Below the pieces are notes generated by a model. It was given only the letters and a program-made list of their open reading frames with translations, ran no database searches and was not told the origin of the DNA. A stretch of DNA of 5,440 nt from NCBI GenBank assembly GCA_027004335.1, contig JALTID010000030.1:9304-14743 (forward strand), given 5' to 3'. The translations under genes were made by a program, and so were the position numbers. The stretch's first letter is position 1, and the number at the start of each line of letters is the position of its first letter. Below, in pieces: positions 5,142 to 5,440 of this stretch. This DNA is from JALTID01 sp027004335 [NCBI: bacterium] (GTDB taxonomy: Bacteria; JALSQH01).

Positions 5142-5440
5142 GTTACACCTTCTCCTATCTTTGTTTTTTCAAATTTAGTTATGAGCGCAGGCAACTCTCT
5201 CAAAGAATTCAGAAAGTAAACTCCCTCAAAGGAGTTTTTTACTGTAACTATGGTTACATTTGCCCTGATCCCAGTTTCTACATCTATTTCCGAATCACCA
5301 ACATAAACTGTTTCAGAGGGAAGGATACTCCATTTTTCCATAATAAATTCAATGGGATACGGATCAGGCTTTGCATTGACCACATCATTTGCCGACAGAA
5401 CAACATCAAAATAATCAATTAAATTCAGATATTCTAAAAG
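5138..5440 (-). CDS. HAD-family phosphatase, C-terminal part (5' end outside the window)
   Basis: The frame is open from the right edge, so the 100 visible codons are the C-terminal part of a longer protein. A GTG at 5383 lies mid-domain and is not a start, since the codons before it (YFDVVLSANDVVNAKPDP) continue the conserved region. Visible HAD motifs are the motif III lysine in KPDP (24-27 of the visible part) and the motif IV acidic cluster VGDSEID (47-53), which helps bind Mg2+. The pattern YFD..L.A.DV...KPDP..I...GDSEID is typical of HAD subfamily IA enzymes such as phosphoglycolate phosphatase and beta-phosphoglucomutase. The nucleophile DxD and cap domain lie outside, so the substrate cannot be judged. 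The last base triplets overlap the TTG start of the secreted protein gene (TTGA). Confidence 0.9.
   Translation of the reverse strand, partial: LLEYLNLIDYFDVVLSANDVVNAKPDPYPIEFIMEKWSILPSETVYVGDSEIDVETGIRANVTIVTVKNSFEGVYFLNSLRELPALITKFEKTKIGEGVT
5148..5156 (-). promoter_or_regulatory. Ribosome binding site that supports the TTG start of the secreted protein
   Basis: AGGAGAAGG on the minus strand ends 6 nt before the TTG at 5141. It lies inside the final codons of the HAD gene. It is strong enough to support a non-ATG start and makes the downstream ATG at 5120 less likely. Confidence 0.7.

Noticed and set aside
5381-5383. GTG as a start of a short 81-residue protein
   Set aside because: The frame is open upstream to the edge and encodes conserved HAD sequence there, so this is an internal valine codon of a truncated view.

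Overview
The window is fully coding. Six genes lie head to tail on the minus strand, and the only gap between genes is 32 bases. Transcription runs from high to low coordinates: a HAD-family phosphatase (start outside the window), a secreted protein of unknown function, a lipoprotein of unknown function, an RpoH-type (sigma-32-like) sigma factor, a MoxR-family AAA+ ATPase, a DUF58 protein, and a small membrane-anchored protein cut by the left edge. The sequence is AT-rich. Signal peptides, a lipobox and an RpoH-type sigma factor suggest a Gram-negative-type (diderm) bacterium. I cannot place it in a phylum from this sequence alone.

The junctions are very tight. The stop/start overlaps are TTGA (HAD/secreted protein), GTGA (secreted protein/lipoprotein), 11 nt (rpoH/moxR), TGATG (moxR/DUF58) and ATGA (DUF58/membrane protein). 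This points to translational coupling throughout. Two genes use non-ATG starts (TTG at 5141, GTG at 3801), each supported by a good Shine-Dalgarno sequence.

The most notable signal is hidden inside the lipoprotein gene. About 100 bases before rpoH, on the same strand, sits CTTGAAA-N13-CCCCTATAAG (3334 to 3305). It closely resembles an E. coli-type sigma-32 heat-shock promoter, and it is also a near-consensus housekeeping promoter (TTGAAA-N17-TATAAG). It would make rpoH, moxR, DUF58 and the membrane protein a separately inducible sub-operon, plausibly autoregulated by RpoH. Between this promoter and rpoH, the 32-base gap can fold into an AU-rich hairpin with the rpoH Shine-Dalgarno sequence in its loop, a possible thermosensor or coupling device.

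Working model (inference): the distal half of the operon is a stress module in which a heat-shock sigma factor is expressed together with a MoxR/DUF58 complex. The small membrane protein resembles accessory proteins of Bat-type operons, so a VWA-domain (BatA-like) gene may follow beyond the left edge. The roles of the secreted protein and the lipoprotein are unknown.
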